In this document: positions 49,325 through 61,369 of the stretch, piece after piece
How positions within the stretch are numbered: position 1 is the first letter of the stretch
Layout: each line of letters begins with the position of its first letter
Source of the DNA: Sophora flavescens
Lineage: Eukaryota > Streptophyta > Magnoliopsida > Fabales > Fabaceae
Reading direction: 5' to 3'
Length of the DNA stretch: 64,000 nt
Assembly: GCA_030762895.1 (NCBI GenBank)
Contig: CM061070.1
Location: 104,346,554-104,410,553, forward strand
The notes under the pieces: generated by a model
What the model saw: the letters and a program-made list of their open reading frames with translations, nothing else
Databases searched by the model: none
Told to the model about the DNA's origin: nothing
Position numbers and translations under genes: made by a program

Positions 49325-51247
49325 AACTACCCCAAGCTTAAGATTTTGCTTGTCCTCAAGCAATCACTAAGGCCAGTCAAGATAATCAATCAAAGCATGG
49401 ACAGTGAATTTTAGAACCCGAGTAACTAATCCAAGAAACAAACATATTCAATAAATACCCTAGAGACAATCAATTTCAAGTCCAATTAGAAGCTTAGGTT
49501 TTTTAGATTCATGTCTCTCACTAATTCGAGTACTCTTCTCACCTCACTCAAGTGTTTAAGGGTATATGACAATTCGCTCAATTTCCTCAAAGAAAGTATC
49601 CTACCATAAGCTTGACTATTAACAAAATCTCTACTTTATTAATGAAAACGCATAAGAATCAAGAGGTCTTTTATTTTGGTTGTAATGGGGCCATGGGATT
49701 AATTGTTAGGTGGGGAAATCAAGAAAATGAAATTCAAGAAGGCTAAACAAAATATCAAAAATGCAAAGCATGACAACCTTCTAAAATACCTTTTTGGGCT
49801 TTTTAGTTCACTTTTCCACCTTTCTTTCTTTTTAATTTTTTTTTATTTCTCACTTTCTTTTTGTCATCCCCTTCTCCATTTTTTTTACATTTTTTTATTT
49901 ACTTTATTTGGAGAAGGAGAGATTTTTGATTCAAGAGAAATATTTTTCTAACTTTCTTATCCCACAATTTTATTTTTCAAACTACCTATTTACCCTTTTT
50001 GCAATACTTTTAAAGGTGTCATACCAAGCATCATTCGTCAAAATAATTCAAGGTACCAAAAAAAGTATTTTATTCTTTTAGGCTTAAAATTGGGCAACTA
50101 AGGGGTAGCATTTAATCAATCAAAGCTCAGAAGGCCAGAAAATACCTAGTGCCTCAATCATTTTCAAATATGTTTTCAAAATTTTTTAAGTTTCAAAACG
50201 GTTTCAAGTCAAGTTCTAGAAGACATAATCCAAGAGGAATAAGACACTCTATCACAAAGAATGGGGTAGATTTAGTGATTAACCCTTTTAGGCTCAAAAA
50301 TCTCTCATTTAGTAGTTTAAAATCAATGAGAAACACAAATCTAAGGAACCACATGCTAATTATCAACTATCAAAAGATTATCTCAAGCATTTTTATTTTT
50401 AGCCTTATCACAAGAATAAAAAATTGGGTTCAAAAACTCACTGTCTCAATTTATTTGGCATAAAGTTCTCACTATTGGATGCATACTCTAAACAAAGGGC
50501 AATCTAATCATGTGATTATGCAAAACTATGCCTATATGAATGCAACATGAAAAATGCAAAAATGCAAAAAATTACAAAAATACCCCTACCCCAAGCTTAA
50601 AAACTTACATTGTCCCCAATGTAAATAATCAAGTCGGAGAGAGGAGAAAAATGGAACAACTCACCGAGGTGGTATAGGGTGCTGGAAAATGTGTCACGAC
50701 CGTGATGCTCATCACGGCTGGGCCGTGATCAATTCTGGTCTATAGGAGCTGGCCTTTCACGGCCATGACTTTCATCACGGCTAGGCCGTGATCAATTCTG
50801 GTCTATAGGAGCTAGCCTTTCACGGCCGTGACTTTCATCACAGCTAGGCTGTGATGCACTCTGACTGTATGGTCCTTCTCATCATGCCCGTGATGAATAT
50901 CACGGCTGGGCCGTGATCCTTTCTGGTCTTCTGGGTTAGCAAATCATGACCGTGACCACTATCACGGCCTGGGCGTGATGACTTCTGACTTTATTTTTCC
51001 TTGCCTGTATGCTCTTATTGCTTTCATAACCTGAAAATACTTGGCAAAATCATCAGTTAGTCATCTTTCTTTCTAATCTTCTCAAATTATTCAAAAACAA
51101 AATTCAAAAACAAATGGAAAAGGGAAAGAAAACTTGGGTTGCCTCCCAAGAAGTGCTTATTTACGGTCTTAAGCTTGACCATGCTTCTTTCAATCAACCG
51201 GGGTCGACTGGGCCTAGAAGTGCAAGAACACTTCTCTTCCATGGAAG
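49325..51247 (-). other. Noncoding 3' internal region of nested element
   Basis: Lies between protease and 3' LTR, where an autonomous Athila would carry pol and the env-like gene. No RT, RNase H or integrase motif was found. It contains a T-rich stretch (49800-49980), a second palindrome array (50690-50990) and CTTGGGTTGCCTCCCAAG near 51136. Confidence 0.6.
50690..50990. repeat. Second CACGGC palindrome array, internal
   Basis: Five diverged units like those in the LTR, with spacers such as CAATTCTGGTCTATAGGAGC. It is outside the LTR, so the module occurs three times in the element. Confidence 0.88.
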
Positions 51248-52117
51248 TCATTCAAAGAGCCGACTTTGTTCATATGGCCAATTGCGCTTTCGCTTTGCTC
51301 TTTTTACTCTGAGTTTCATGACCTTACTTCCTCCCGGTGGAAGTTTTATATCCTCATGAGGAGCAACTCCAACTTCATCACCATTTGGTGCATCATTTGT
51401 CTTGGAAAGCTTCGGAGTTGCTTCCATGTTGAGCTCTTCCTTCACCTCTGGAGACATTATATCGATCCTGCACACATGACTCTCAAAAGGAGGGTTGTTA
51501 CTTGAGTTAGTCAAATCAAAATCTACCCTACCTTCCTCTACATTCAGAGAGAGTTTGTCATTCTTTACGTCTATTATCGCTCCAGCTGTGGCCAAGAATG
51601 ACCTTCCAAGAATGATAGGGAATTTCGAATTCTCGTTCATATCCAACACCATGAAATCGGTGGGAATGAAAAATTTCCCTACCTTTACGGGGACATTCTC
51701 TAGTATGCCTAGAGGAGTTTTAGTTGAGCCATCCGCAAATTGTAAAGAGAATTTGGATGGACTCAATTCCTTTGTTCCCAACCTCTCCAAGATAGTAAGC
51801 GGCATCAAGCTCGCACTAGCTCCTAAGTCACATAAGGCTTGGTCTATTTTCACTTCTCCAACTGAGCAAGCAATAGAGAAACTACCTGGATCTTTTAGTT
51901 TAGGAGGCATATTAGTTTTTATCATGACATTGTGCTCCTCAATTAAGCTCTTAGTTTCTATTCCTACTTGCCTTTTCTTGACCAACCTTTGTGGGAAAGG
52001 TATTGGGGGTTGGTAAGGTGGTGGAGGGACATACTTTGGCCCTGTCTCTTCATCTTTGCTCATGTCCTCCTCACATTCCACATCCTTTTCAGCTACCCAA
52101 AGCTTATCATCCCTCAA
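51248..52117 (-). pseudogene. Athila-like protease of nested element
   Basis: ALCDLGASASLMPLTILERL is the Athila-type active site (DLG in place of D-T/S-G). The second motif is FPIILGRSFLATAGAIID. A proline-rich linker (PPPPYQPPIPFPQRL) leads in. The true frame joins gag upstream through a 1-bp frameshift near 52127, so gag and protease were one polyprotein. The remaining frame is open but ends without RT. Confidence 0.85.
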
Positions 52118-53560
52118 GTATATGGCATTACAAGATTAACTTCGGGTTGTCTCGGAAATGTACCCTTAGGTCTAGAATATGTGCTGTCTTGTTGGGCAAT
52201 TTGAGTTTCTAACATCTTATTATGGATGGCTAAGTTATCTACCTTAGATGCTAACTCTTTTATTGCCTCATTAACTGCCCTACCTTGTTGCCTAAACTCT
52301 TCATTTTGTTTTGTTTGAGTTTCAACAAAACTTTCCAAAAGAGACTCAAGGTTAGACTTTTGTACCTGAGGATACCCCGATGCGGGTTTCCTATTACCTT
52401 GGCCTTCTTGGAATTCATGGTTCAGCGTGTTACTGTAGTTCCCGTAGGAGAGGTAAGGGTTGTTCTTCCTTCCTTGGTTGTAAGAATTTGGGAGAGCATA
52501 ATTTGACAACTTCGGGTTCGTGTCATAGAAGTTGTGACAAGAGTTCACTTGTTTCCCCGAAGCGCCGGATCCATGAGCAATACCACGTGGGAACTCCATT
52601 ATGTCATGTCCCTGCATTCCACAAATCTCACAAACAATGTTAGTAGCACCTATTGAACTCAAGTTAGCCCTTTCAAGCTGATCAAAGCGCTTATTCAGTA
52701 AGTCTATTTTAGACATAATAAGATCAGTGCTATTCATTTCAAACTTACCCGCCGGAATTTTTTTCGAGTTATTACCCCTTTCTGAACCCCATTGGTGGTA
52801 GTTTGTGGCCACGTTTTCAATGATGTTGAATGCCTCAGTCAGAGGCCTATTCATAAATGCTCCACCAGCTGCGGAGTCAAGTGACACCTTCGAAGAGTAG
52901 TCCAATCCGTTGTAGAAGGTGTGCACTAACAACCACCTTTCGAGTCCATGATGTGGGCAAGACTCCAGCAATCCCTTGTCGCGATCCCAAGCTTCGGATA
53001 AGCATTCTCCGTCTTTTTGAAAGAAGCCGGTGATCTGGGTCCGTAGGTATACCGTCTTGGATGGAGGGAAGATTTTCTCCAAGAATGCCTGCTCCAGTTG
53101 GTCCCAAGTCGACAAGGTATTAGAGAGCACTTGCTTCAGCCAAGCTTTTGCCTTTCCAGTAAGAGAGGAGGGGAATAAACTCAAACGTATAGCATCGATC
53201 GGGGCACCATGAATCCTAATTGCATCGGTGAACTCCAAGAATGTCTCCACGTGATCAGTCGGGTCCTCCGAGGGCAATCCTCCGAATTGATGTTGCCTAA
53301 TCATACTAATTAGCGTAGGCGGTATAGTGTAGTTCTCCGCCTCGATCTCTGGCCTAGCAATCCCGGTTCGCAAACCCCTCGCATTCGGGGCTGCGTGGTC
53401 CTTCAGTGGCTTCGTATCTGGTAGATTCACCATGAGTGGAATGGGAGCCAACCTCTCTCTCTCTTTGTAGTCTCCTACGTCTATGAAAGGTCCTCTCGAT
53501 TTCGGGGTCAATCTTAGTAAGGTCTCTAAGACTTAGGGATCTTTGCATAAAAGAGAAACA
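52118..53560 (-). pseudogene. Athila-like Gag of nested element
   Basis: Retrotransposon Gag with capsid-type core: DHVETFLEFTDAIRIHGAP, LFPSSLTGKAKAWL, TWDQLEQAFLEKIFPPSKT and YNGLDYSSKVSLDSAAGGAF are strongly Athila-like. The zinc knuckle CEICGMQGHDIMEF has lost its last cysteine (F instead of C), a one-base change. The annotated frame opens at 53511; similar sequence begins a little upstream. A frameshift at the C-terminal end separates it from protease. Confidence 0.88.
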
Positions 53561-53715
53561 AACTCAGAGAGATAGATACTCTAGAAAGGAAAAGAGATAA
53601 ATGGAAAAAGATTTTTTTTTTGTTTTCTTTTTTTAAGAAAAAAACAATTAAAAAGAAAAAGAAAAAGTCCAGAAAAATGAACTCAAAAATTAAACTGAGA
53701 TTCAAGGAAGCACAG

Positions 53716-53733
53716 TCCCCGGCAACGGCGCCA
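53716..53733 (-). other. tRNA-Asp primer binding site
   Basis: On minus TGGCGCCGTTGCCGGGGA, complementary to the 3' end of plant tRNA-Asp including CCA. It lies 6 bases from the 5' LTR at 53740. This is the usual Athila primer. Confidence 0.88.
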
Positions 53734-53739
53734 AAAACT

Positions 53740-55147
53740 TGATGTCGTGCATTCCGGCAAGTGTACCGGATTCGTCGCCAAGTAATAAAAAGATATCGAT
53801 CCCACAGAGGCCGTGATCTCAAATCACAACTAATTATCAAATCGATTAAGCTAGACTATATATATAAAAAAAAGGATTTTGAAAAGGTTTTGGTTTTTGA
53901 AATAACAATCAAGTAACAATAAAATTTAATATTACAATTAAATAAAACAGGAAAGTAAATCAAATTTGGGGGTTTTCAAATCTAAAGGGAATTCCTAGGA
54001 ATTGGGTTACCAACAAGACCGCTCATGCTACTAAATTGACTACCCCTCTTGTTAATTATTGAAATTTGCTTGGAAGGCGAATTTATCCTAAATAAATTAA
54101 TTCTCCCTCTCGGGTTACAAGAACCGTGCCCAATTAAACCAACCCCTACTCTCGTGGTAATTGAATTTAAATTGAACCCTTTAAGTTTTGTGACAATTCG
54201 TGAACCCTCGAAGGACCGCTTCTAACTCTCGTGATTTAAGTCCTAAGTTCAATCCCTATAGATCCAATACCTAAGTTCACCGCTAGGTTCCTCCTTAGAG
54301 TATCTATGACATGCAAATAAGTGCGCACCAAATTCACAAGTAATTCATGCAATAGGATCTAAATCTAAAGCAAATTGAAATTGACAAAAAGTAAAACGTC
54401 AATTCATAGCATAAAACAAATCTTGGGCATAGCCCCAACCCCTAGAAACAAAAAAACTACTCAAGCATTGCCATGGTCATGGCAAGCTTGATTAACAAAA
54501 GCATAAAAAAAACCTAAGAGAAGAGAAGAAATTGGAGAAGAGAAATCCTAATTTTGCCTATGGATAGCAGCCCAAAGTCCTCTCTAGTCTTTGCCTAGAT
54601 GCCATATTTATAGATTAGGGAAGTTTGGATCCTAATCAAATACTAATTCAGATGAAAATCAATTTCTTCAGATCCAAAAATTACGTGTCACGGTCGTGAT
54701 GGCCATCAGGGCCAGGCCGTGACGGATTCTGCCTGGGACGTTGCTCTACTGAATGGTCTGTCACGACCGTGACCACCATCACAGCTAGGCCGTGATCAGT
54801 TCTGCCTGTGAGGGTCTGGTTCAGCTGACATGTCACGGCCGTGATGGGCATCACGGCTAGGCCGTGACCAGTTCTGACTTTTGCCTTCTTTCTTTTTAGC
54901 TCTACTCGATCATTACCGTGATGGGCCCTGTTTGGCTCATTTTTTTCACTTTTCAAGCTCCATCTTCATGCAAGCTCAATCATGGTTGATCCTGAGCCTT
55001 TAATCCTTAATTCCTGCAAAACAACACCACAAAACCGCCTTACCCGTTTCAAGGTAAAAACTAACAAAAATCAAATTAAATATGCCTTAACTATATGAAA
55101 ATGCATGCAAAATGACAATGAAATATGAGGTAGAATCACACTCATCA
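53740..55147 (-). repeat. 5' LTR of nested element
   Basis: Collinear with 47888-49324 with scattered substitutions; for example, about four differences in the first 85 bases. TATA box on minus at 54605-54612. Palindrome array at about 54686-54925, lacking the last half-unit. Confidence 0.92.
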
Positions 55148-55152
55148 GGCAT

Positions 55153-55672
55153 CTCTTTTATGGTGACACCTCCTTGCCTGGCAAGCTTCTTCTTTTGAGC
55201 ATGTCGGAGCCTCTACAGCCTCCTCTTTTGGCTCTTAGAGATGGCCAACTGAGTTGACGGTCCTGACAAGCCAGGCCCTGTCATCTGAGCATTCTGAGCT
55301 AGCTGGCCCTTTCGGTAACTCTCATTCCAAAAGGGTGGATTGTGGTCGCTGAACTTGTTTTTTCTAACCCATGTCTGCTTCTATAACTCTAGATAACGAG
55401 TCGTGGCAGAATTCTTTACCCATTGATCCACCATTACATTGGATGGGGGTTTCCTAGTCTTGACAGAATTGAATCTGCCATCGACAAAGCTGTTGTCTGG
55501 GTCTTATATGATGCATGTGTTGTTGACGGCTATTTGCCTGCCTGTTAATAACAGGTGCAACATTTGTGTATATACTGTTAGATCCAGCATGGCTGCTCAA
55601 GTGTGAAAATATGCCTTGATTGCCACCATTACGAGACTCGGTACTGTCACATGGGTGATACGATGATGGTTT
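55153..55672 (-). other. Tat sequence between gag and the nested insertion
   Basis: Region joining gag to the protease linker at 47882 before the nested insertion. No long open frame remains; short fragments suggest decayed linker coding sequence. Confidence 0.45.
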
Positions 55673-58029
55673 CTACGCCTTGGCCTCCTCGACAGCCACT
55701 TCGTCATAAAATGCTTCACATCTTGGGCAAACCTTAAGTACGCCACCAGATTTCTTGCGTGTCATGAAATCGACAAGAGGTTCTCCCGGCTTTGGATAAA
55801 CATCAAATGAATCCAACAGATCCCTTTGGATATTTTGCCCAGCCCTAATGTTGACCATGCCTATTCCCATAGGGACTCGGCGGTTTGTCTTGTTAACTTC
55901 AGAACCAAAGGGTTCTGTATCAACCTTCATGTCTGGTTTCTTATGTGAAAATTTTAATCTTCCTTCTGCCAAACCTTTCTGAATGATGTCCTTGAAATGC
56001 ATACAATCATTAGTTACATGACCAAAAGTGTTGTGATATTTACAGTACTTCCGATCCTTAATCTCATAGGCCTTCAAAAGCCTATGGTCATCTGACAACT
56101 TTAACTGCTTATCTTTGAGTAATATGTCAAATATTTGATCGGCTTTGGTCACATAAAATGTATACACTTTCTTATTAATGAAAGGAATCCTTTCTTTCGC
56201 CGTCGTAGGCTTCAAAGCTTGGCATATATAAGGTGGACCATTTTTTAATTCAACTTAATCTACCTCATGTTCCTCAGAATCGTTGCCCTCCTCGTCGGAT
56301 TCACTACATCCGACAAAGTTAACCTTTTCTCTTCTCAGGAACTTCTTCTGCTTGAAAACCTTTTCGGCTTTCAGTTGTTCAATTTGTCGGACTTTATCTC
56401 CTAATTGGGCAAGGTCAATTAGATGTTGGTTGACCAATTTCTTCCTAATATGATAGTCTAGACCCCCAGCAGCAATCTTTACTATTTCTGCCTCAGGGAT
56501 AGGAGTGAAGCAGCGACTCCTCATTTGACAGAATCGAGCAAGATAGTCATCGACAGACTCGCTATTCATCCTCTTAATGCCAAATAAGTCTGTCAATCCT
56601 ATCTTTAGGTCACCCCTAAAGAATTGATCATGAAAACTTCTCTCTAGTTGATTCCAGGAATGTATGGAATTAGGCCTTAGAGTTGAAAACCAAGAAAAAG
56701 CATTCTTAGTCAACGAACTCGAAAAGAACTTCATCTTTAAACCCTCCTCTAAAGCAAAATCTCCCAACTCGATTGTATATCGGGCAATGTGCTCGACTGT
56801 CGACTCTTCACTTTCTCCTAAAAATTTTGACAACTTTGGTATTTTGTATCCTCGAGGCATTTCTGCCTGTTGGACCCAATCAGGAAATGCCGACGCAAAA
56901 ATGGTTGATTGGCATAACCTATGTTAAAACCAAACCTATTCAATGCTTGCTCGACGACTTGATTGACGTTTTGATTTAGAACGTTTTGACGAAACGCTCC
57001 AAAAGCACCCTGGTTTATGACCAAATCTTCATATTCCTCTGGTCGTAGACTATGTATATTTCCACGTCTCAAAGGAACCCGACGATGGGGCTGTTGCTGC
57101 TCGTCATATTGTTCAGATCCGTCAAGTTGTATAACTTGTGGTTGTTCAACCTGTGGTTGATTATTCCTATTGACATTTCCATTGAGATTTCTATTAGTAT
57201 TTTGGTTATCATCTGGGGTTACAACGCCCAAGGCTCTATTTAACCTGCGTATCTCATTTGCCAATGTCAAGCAGACATTATTCGTGTTTTCCATTAATGG
57301 CGTAATCACTGTACTCATTTGTTGAGTAAATGTATTCACCATGTTATGGTTACTAGAGTCAATTTGTTGTCGAACATTCGCTAATGTAGCCTCTGACAGA
57401 CCAACAATATTTTGTGGGGGTTGTCTTAGTGGGGATACATGCGGCCTTACTACTGGTTGCTCTTGTCGAGAATGGGTTACTACCATTGACTCTGTTATCA
57501 CATTCGCATGACTGGGAATTTGCCCCCCAGTCGATGGCCCTGCCTGCCCAGATGCATGGGCAGCTATCGTCATTCCATTTGGATATGGTATGTATGCAAA
57601 TGGGGTATTTGGATTGACGGCAGTCGACCCATAAGGCATCCCATACAAAGGTTGTGACAAAGGTTGCGTAGTCCCTCTTGGGTTTGAGTTCACAACACTT
57701 TGTGGAGACAGTCCGGTAGTTGGTGGATTTACTTGTTGTAAAACTGGGGAAGTTGGTGACGGGAGTGTTCCTTGGACAACTTCATCAAATCTATTGACAA
57801 CTTGAGCGTAAGAAATGCCTCTTCTCGTACCTAAACTATTAGTGCTATTATTCCTTGCATTAGTAGCGTTAGCCCTGGTTGCAGGCATATTGTCAACTGG
57901 TGCAATAGCATCCACCGTTGAAGCAACGACGTTAGTGCCTACTACGCCTGCATCACTTGCACTACTCATATTCACGGAGTTTTGGGAAATAGATGATGTT
58001 TGAACCACTTTTCCACTTCGTAGATGCAT
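55673..58029 (-). pseudogene. Tat Gag, broken into three frames
   Basis: Starts MHLRSGKVVQ at 58029. The N-terminal half is Ser/Thr/Asn-rich and low complexity. A one-base loss in a T run near 56895-56900 shifts the frame to the core ORF (56860-56255), with FFSSSLTKNAFSWFSTLRP, SWNQLERSFHDQFFRG and DYLARFCQMRSRC. A TAA at 56255 (likely from CAA) then separates the C-terminal part (to 55673), which contains the zinc-finger-like CKYHNTFGHVTNDC. Undamaged it would be one polyprotein of about 780 residues. Confidence 0.88.
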
Positions 58030-58081
58030 ACAAAAAAATTGTATGTCAAATTCGTGACACTGTACGAGTTACTCTAAACTC

Positions 58082-58099
58082 GTCCCACCGAGCGTGCCA
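58082..58099 (-). other. Candidate primer binding site of Tat element
   Basis: Minus strand TGGCACGCTCGGTGGGAC, three bases inside the 5' LTR and starting TGG as expected for pairing with a tRNA CCA end. I could not match it to a specific tRNA from memory; it is not the tRNA-Asp site of the nested element. Confidence 0.65.
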
Positions 58100-58102
58100 A
58101 TT

Positions 58103-59354
58103 TTATAACGTTGGTTTTTGGTTAGTGTCCAAAAATTCCTTCGTGACAAATAATTATAGATCAGATGAGTGTGGGACCTACGAGTTATGCGGTAATCTCC
58201 TCAGAATGTATGCATGAATTAACTGCCAAGTATAAATTTGACAAAGTAGCCAAATTAGGAATTACGGGTGAGGACTTAGTGTCGAAATAAATATGTAAGT
58301 TTGAAAGAGGTGTGTAGAATATTGTCAATAATGAAAGTTGACAATAAAACTGCTTGAGTTTGAAAAGATAAGTTTACAGTTTAAAAAGGACAGTTATTTA
58401 ATAGAAAATAACTTTCTAATCGTACTAAGTTTATAATGAAAAGAAAACTGAAGCTTGAAAGGAAAGTTAAGTAAAGAGAGATCTAAATGATACCACTTGC
58501 AAAAAATAAAATCAACTTAAAAGACGAACTTGAGAGAAATACTGGAAATTAAAAGGAACAAGTAAAGAACTTGAACAAAAAGGATGAAAATGGCATTGAA
58601 TTTTGTCATAATATTGAAATAAGAAGGATGGAGGGAATACTTGAATGTAATCCATCAATTTGTTGTGTGATCGAGATGTCTAGGATGTGTATCAAGTAAC
58701 CTCCTTCTTTATATTGTAATAACTAGTATTTATAGGCAAATAAAGTAACTACCTAGTAGCAACTTCCTATCTAAATGACTGTCACATGTCCTTAGCAGTT
58801 TTCTTAGGTTTTACATTTAAACTACTTGTCAAACAACTCTGACAACTGCTCAATTTCTTGAACCGCTCCGCGTTAACTTGATTGCCTTCGATGGTGTGGC
58901 TGCTTGACAGCTTATCTTGCTAATGCCTTGTCAGTCTTGAGGACTTAGCCATTTTCACACTTCCCTGTACGTTTGACAACTCTTCTTAATACTTTGTCAA
59001 AAAGATGGGTTGTCAATTTATCCTTTCTGTCGACCAATATTTTCTTGTCAACTAAATATTTTCAATACTTAGAAAATATTAGTCATTACTCTGATTCCTT
59101 CATCAGCCAGTCAAATGCATCCGTTAATAATCAGAAATTTCACCCCTAACAGATGCGCCCCAAGTTTTGCTTTTCGACGGCCTTATTTGTCTGACATGTC
59201 AACTGAAGAACTTCTTGTCAACTCCACACTTGTCAATTCTTCTATAATCTTCTGAATTCGACGTTCTTCTTTATGTCGATTTTTTTTCTCCTTAGTTCTT
59301 CCGTCAGCCTGTCGGAATTATTTATGTCAAGAGTTTGAAATTCTTCTACTAACA
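58103..59354 (-). repeat. 5' LTR of the Tat element
   Basis: Matches 36899-38153. Its inner edge reads TTAT where the other LTR has TGTT, so the terminal dinucleotide is lost here. TATA box at 58727-58734 on minus. Duplicated PPT-like junction at about 59147-59184. Confidence 0.92.
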
Positions 59355-59359
59355 AATCT

Positions 59360-61198
59360 ACGGTGGTTTATTTTTTATTCCAGTGTCTTAACGTGAAGCA
59401 ATGTTCACCTACGCCTGTGGTCACCTTGGCTGGAGTGGTGGAATATGGTTGCTGACTGTGAGAGAAAGCAGCAGCTAGTTTAAAAACAAACGAGATGGGA
59501 AAGATAAAATAGGTTGAGGGTAAATGAGTAGTTTTGTAATTTTAAAAATATCAGTTTCAGATTCCCTCCCATTCCTCCCAATTTGGGAGGGAACAAAAAT
59601 CAAGTTAAATGATGAAATAAGATGGAATGGGTTTTATTCCCTTCCATTACATTCCACCATCTTTTACATTATCCAAACAATAGAACCACATGTCATTCCA
59701 TTACATTCCCCTCCATTCCATCACATACCATTAATCCAAACATACCCTAAAAAATTTTGGTTTAGTACTTAACTTGTATTTTCACTGGTACAATCCACGG
59801 GTTATAAGTATTTTTTTTATTCTTTGGGATGTATATATAAAAAAAGAATAACTTAAGCTTGTATGTTATTACATGAAACTAATTTAGAACTATAATTACT
59901 TTTTTTATTGATTTTTGAAAGCTAAAAAGGAATTTTACTGACAATCCAGGCAATCAAAAAGATACAATGTCTCATAGTATGTTGGATACATCACAACCAA
60001 AAGAAACAATGTATGAGAACAAAAATCCAACATAGTGGCACCTAGTAACTAAAAAAATAGAGTAGAGTTTCCAACCACATAATAACATCTCATTCCCTGC
60101 CTATAACAGAGAAATCACAAAATAGCATCTATTGCTGCAACAACAAGCCTAATACAGAGAACAAAAGTCTTTGTTGCAAAAAATCAGGAAACCACAATTG
60201 TGATGCATCACAATCTGAATCGGCAGACTGCATAAGCACCAACCACTTACAGTTCACCCACTCTTAAGAAATACACTTTGAAATAGTTGCTCCTATATAG
60301 CCTGCACTTAATAAATCCGATAATCACCACCACCAACACCGGACGACAACAAAGAAGTTTTAGTAGAGACACCAACATCACGTCGGCTGCAGACATGTAG
60401 CTTGGTTTAATAACCACAATAATAAAAGGTATTTTTAGCGTTGGGGCTTTACATATAACCAATTCCACTAATCTTTTTACAACTATAGATAAACCTAGCA
60501 GTCAAGCCACTCAACTTTAAGGATAAAGCACAATAATCATTACACCATCCTATGCTAAAATTTGGATTTAATCATGCATTTTACGCTTAGTTATTATAAA
60601 GAATTGCATACATATAGGAGAATAACAGGCAAATAGTGGGAACCCATAAGTTACGACAGTGATTATCAAATGCAAATATATGCATTATTTATGAATAGTG
60701 CTAGCTCCACATAGCAGATGGAAGGATAAAACAACAAACCTCCAAATCTAGTTTGGCCTGCCGCAAGTGTTTTTTCATAACTAAGATTATAGAATTCGTT
60801 TGTTTGATAATTATAAAGATATCTTTTTTTGGTCTAAACCTGATGTATCACAATGCTGGCAACGAATGACTAATCATTGTTCGTTGGGCGTGGCTTCCGC
60901 TGGCCAAATTATAGAAAGATAACCTGCAATGATGTACCATATCTATTTTACCGATAATTAAATACCCAATGTTCAAAATATGCAGATGACAGTTTGCATA
61001 TGTACTTGAAAGTCCTCTTGCCTTGACTAAACAGTTTGCATTTGTACCTACACCAAGACCGACTAATATGAGCTAGATAAAAAATGTGTAACCAATCATA
61101 TAACTATATACTGATAATTTTTCCAAAATGAAAAATATTGATAGTAATAAATTAGTAAGTTACAAATATTAACATACACCATGTATGACTTAGAAACA
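59360..61198. other. Intergenic, with a possible Helitron 3' end
   Basis: No gene seen. Positions 59540-59745 hold CATTCCATTACATTCC-type repeats. On minus ACCCGTGGATTGTACCAG followed about 20 bp later by CTAA (near 59762-59800) could be a decayed Helitron 3' hairpin and terminus for the helicase remnant, but the base after CTAA is not the expected T. Confidence 0.35.
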
Positions 61199-61369
61199 TC
61201 AAATTACACCAATAGAAGTTACATGTGTTAATTTTTGGAACACTTCTTTGTATACTACATTTGAGGAGTTGTTTGAAACATCTCCTTCATTGTCACATAT
61301 CAATATTTTCAAACCACTACGGGAAGTAACTCGGGATACTGCGACATATAGATGCCCATGAGAGAAGAC

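Larger units (their letters stand above)
47888..55147 (-). mobile_element. Nested Athila-like gag-protease-only LTR element
   Basis: LTRs at 47888-49324 and 53740-55147, each TG...CA. Identical 5-bp GGCAT at 47883-47887 and 55148-55152 shows insertion into the Tat element. The primer site matches tRNA-Asp, and there is a GCTTGGGGTAG-type polypurine tract next to the 3' LTR. Only gag and protease are encoded; no RT, RNase H or integrase motif was found in the 4.4-kb interior. It must have moved using enzymes supplied by an autonomous Athila relative. Confidence 0.9.
36899..59354 (-). mobile_element. Ty3/gypsy Tat-lineage LTR retrotransposon with antisense PMD gene
   Basis: Bounded by LTRs at 36899-38153 and 58103-59354 and by the identical 5-bp AATCT at 36894-36898 and 59355-59359. 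Element order on the minus strand is 5' LTR, PBS, gag, protease, RT, RNase H, second (archaeal-type) RNase H, integrase, then an opposite-strand PMD gene and the 3' LTR. The dual RNase H defines the Tat/Ogre group (family knowledge). Without the nested insertion (47888-55147 plus one TSD) it is about 15.2 kb. All coding regions contain stops or frameshifts, so this copy is defective. Confidence 0.92.

Noticed and set aside
49325..51247. Env-like or pol ORF of an Athila element
   Set aside because: No RT, integrase, transmembrane or env-like motif found; only short frames.
53526..53840. 104-codon minus ORF spanning the LTR/PBS border
   Set aside because: Crosses the PBS and a T-rich leader; no similarity to Gag.
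57993..58217. Plus-strand ORF across the Tat PBS and LTR
   Set aside because: Antisense shadow of the gag leader with no domain.
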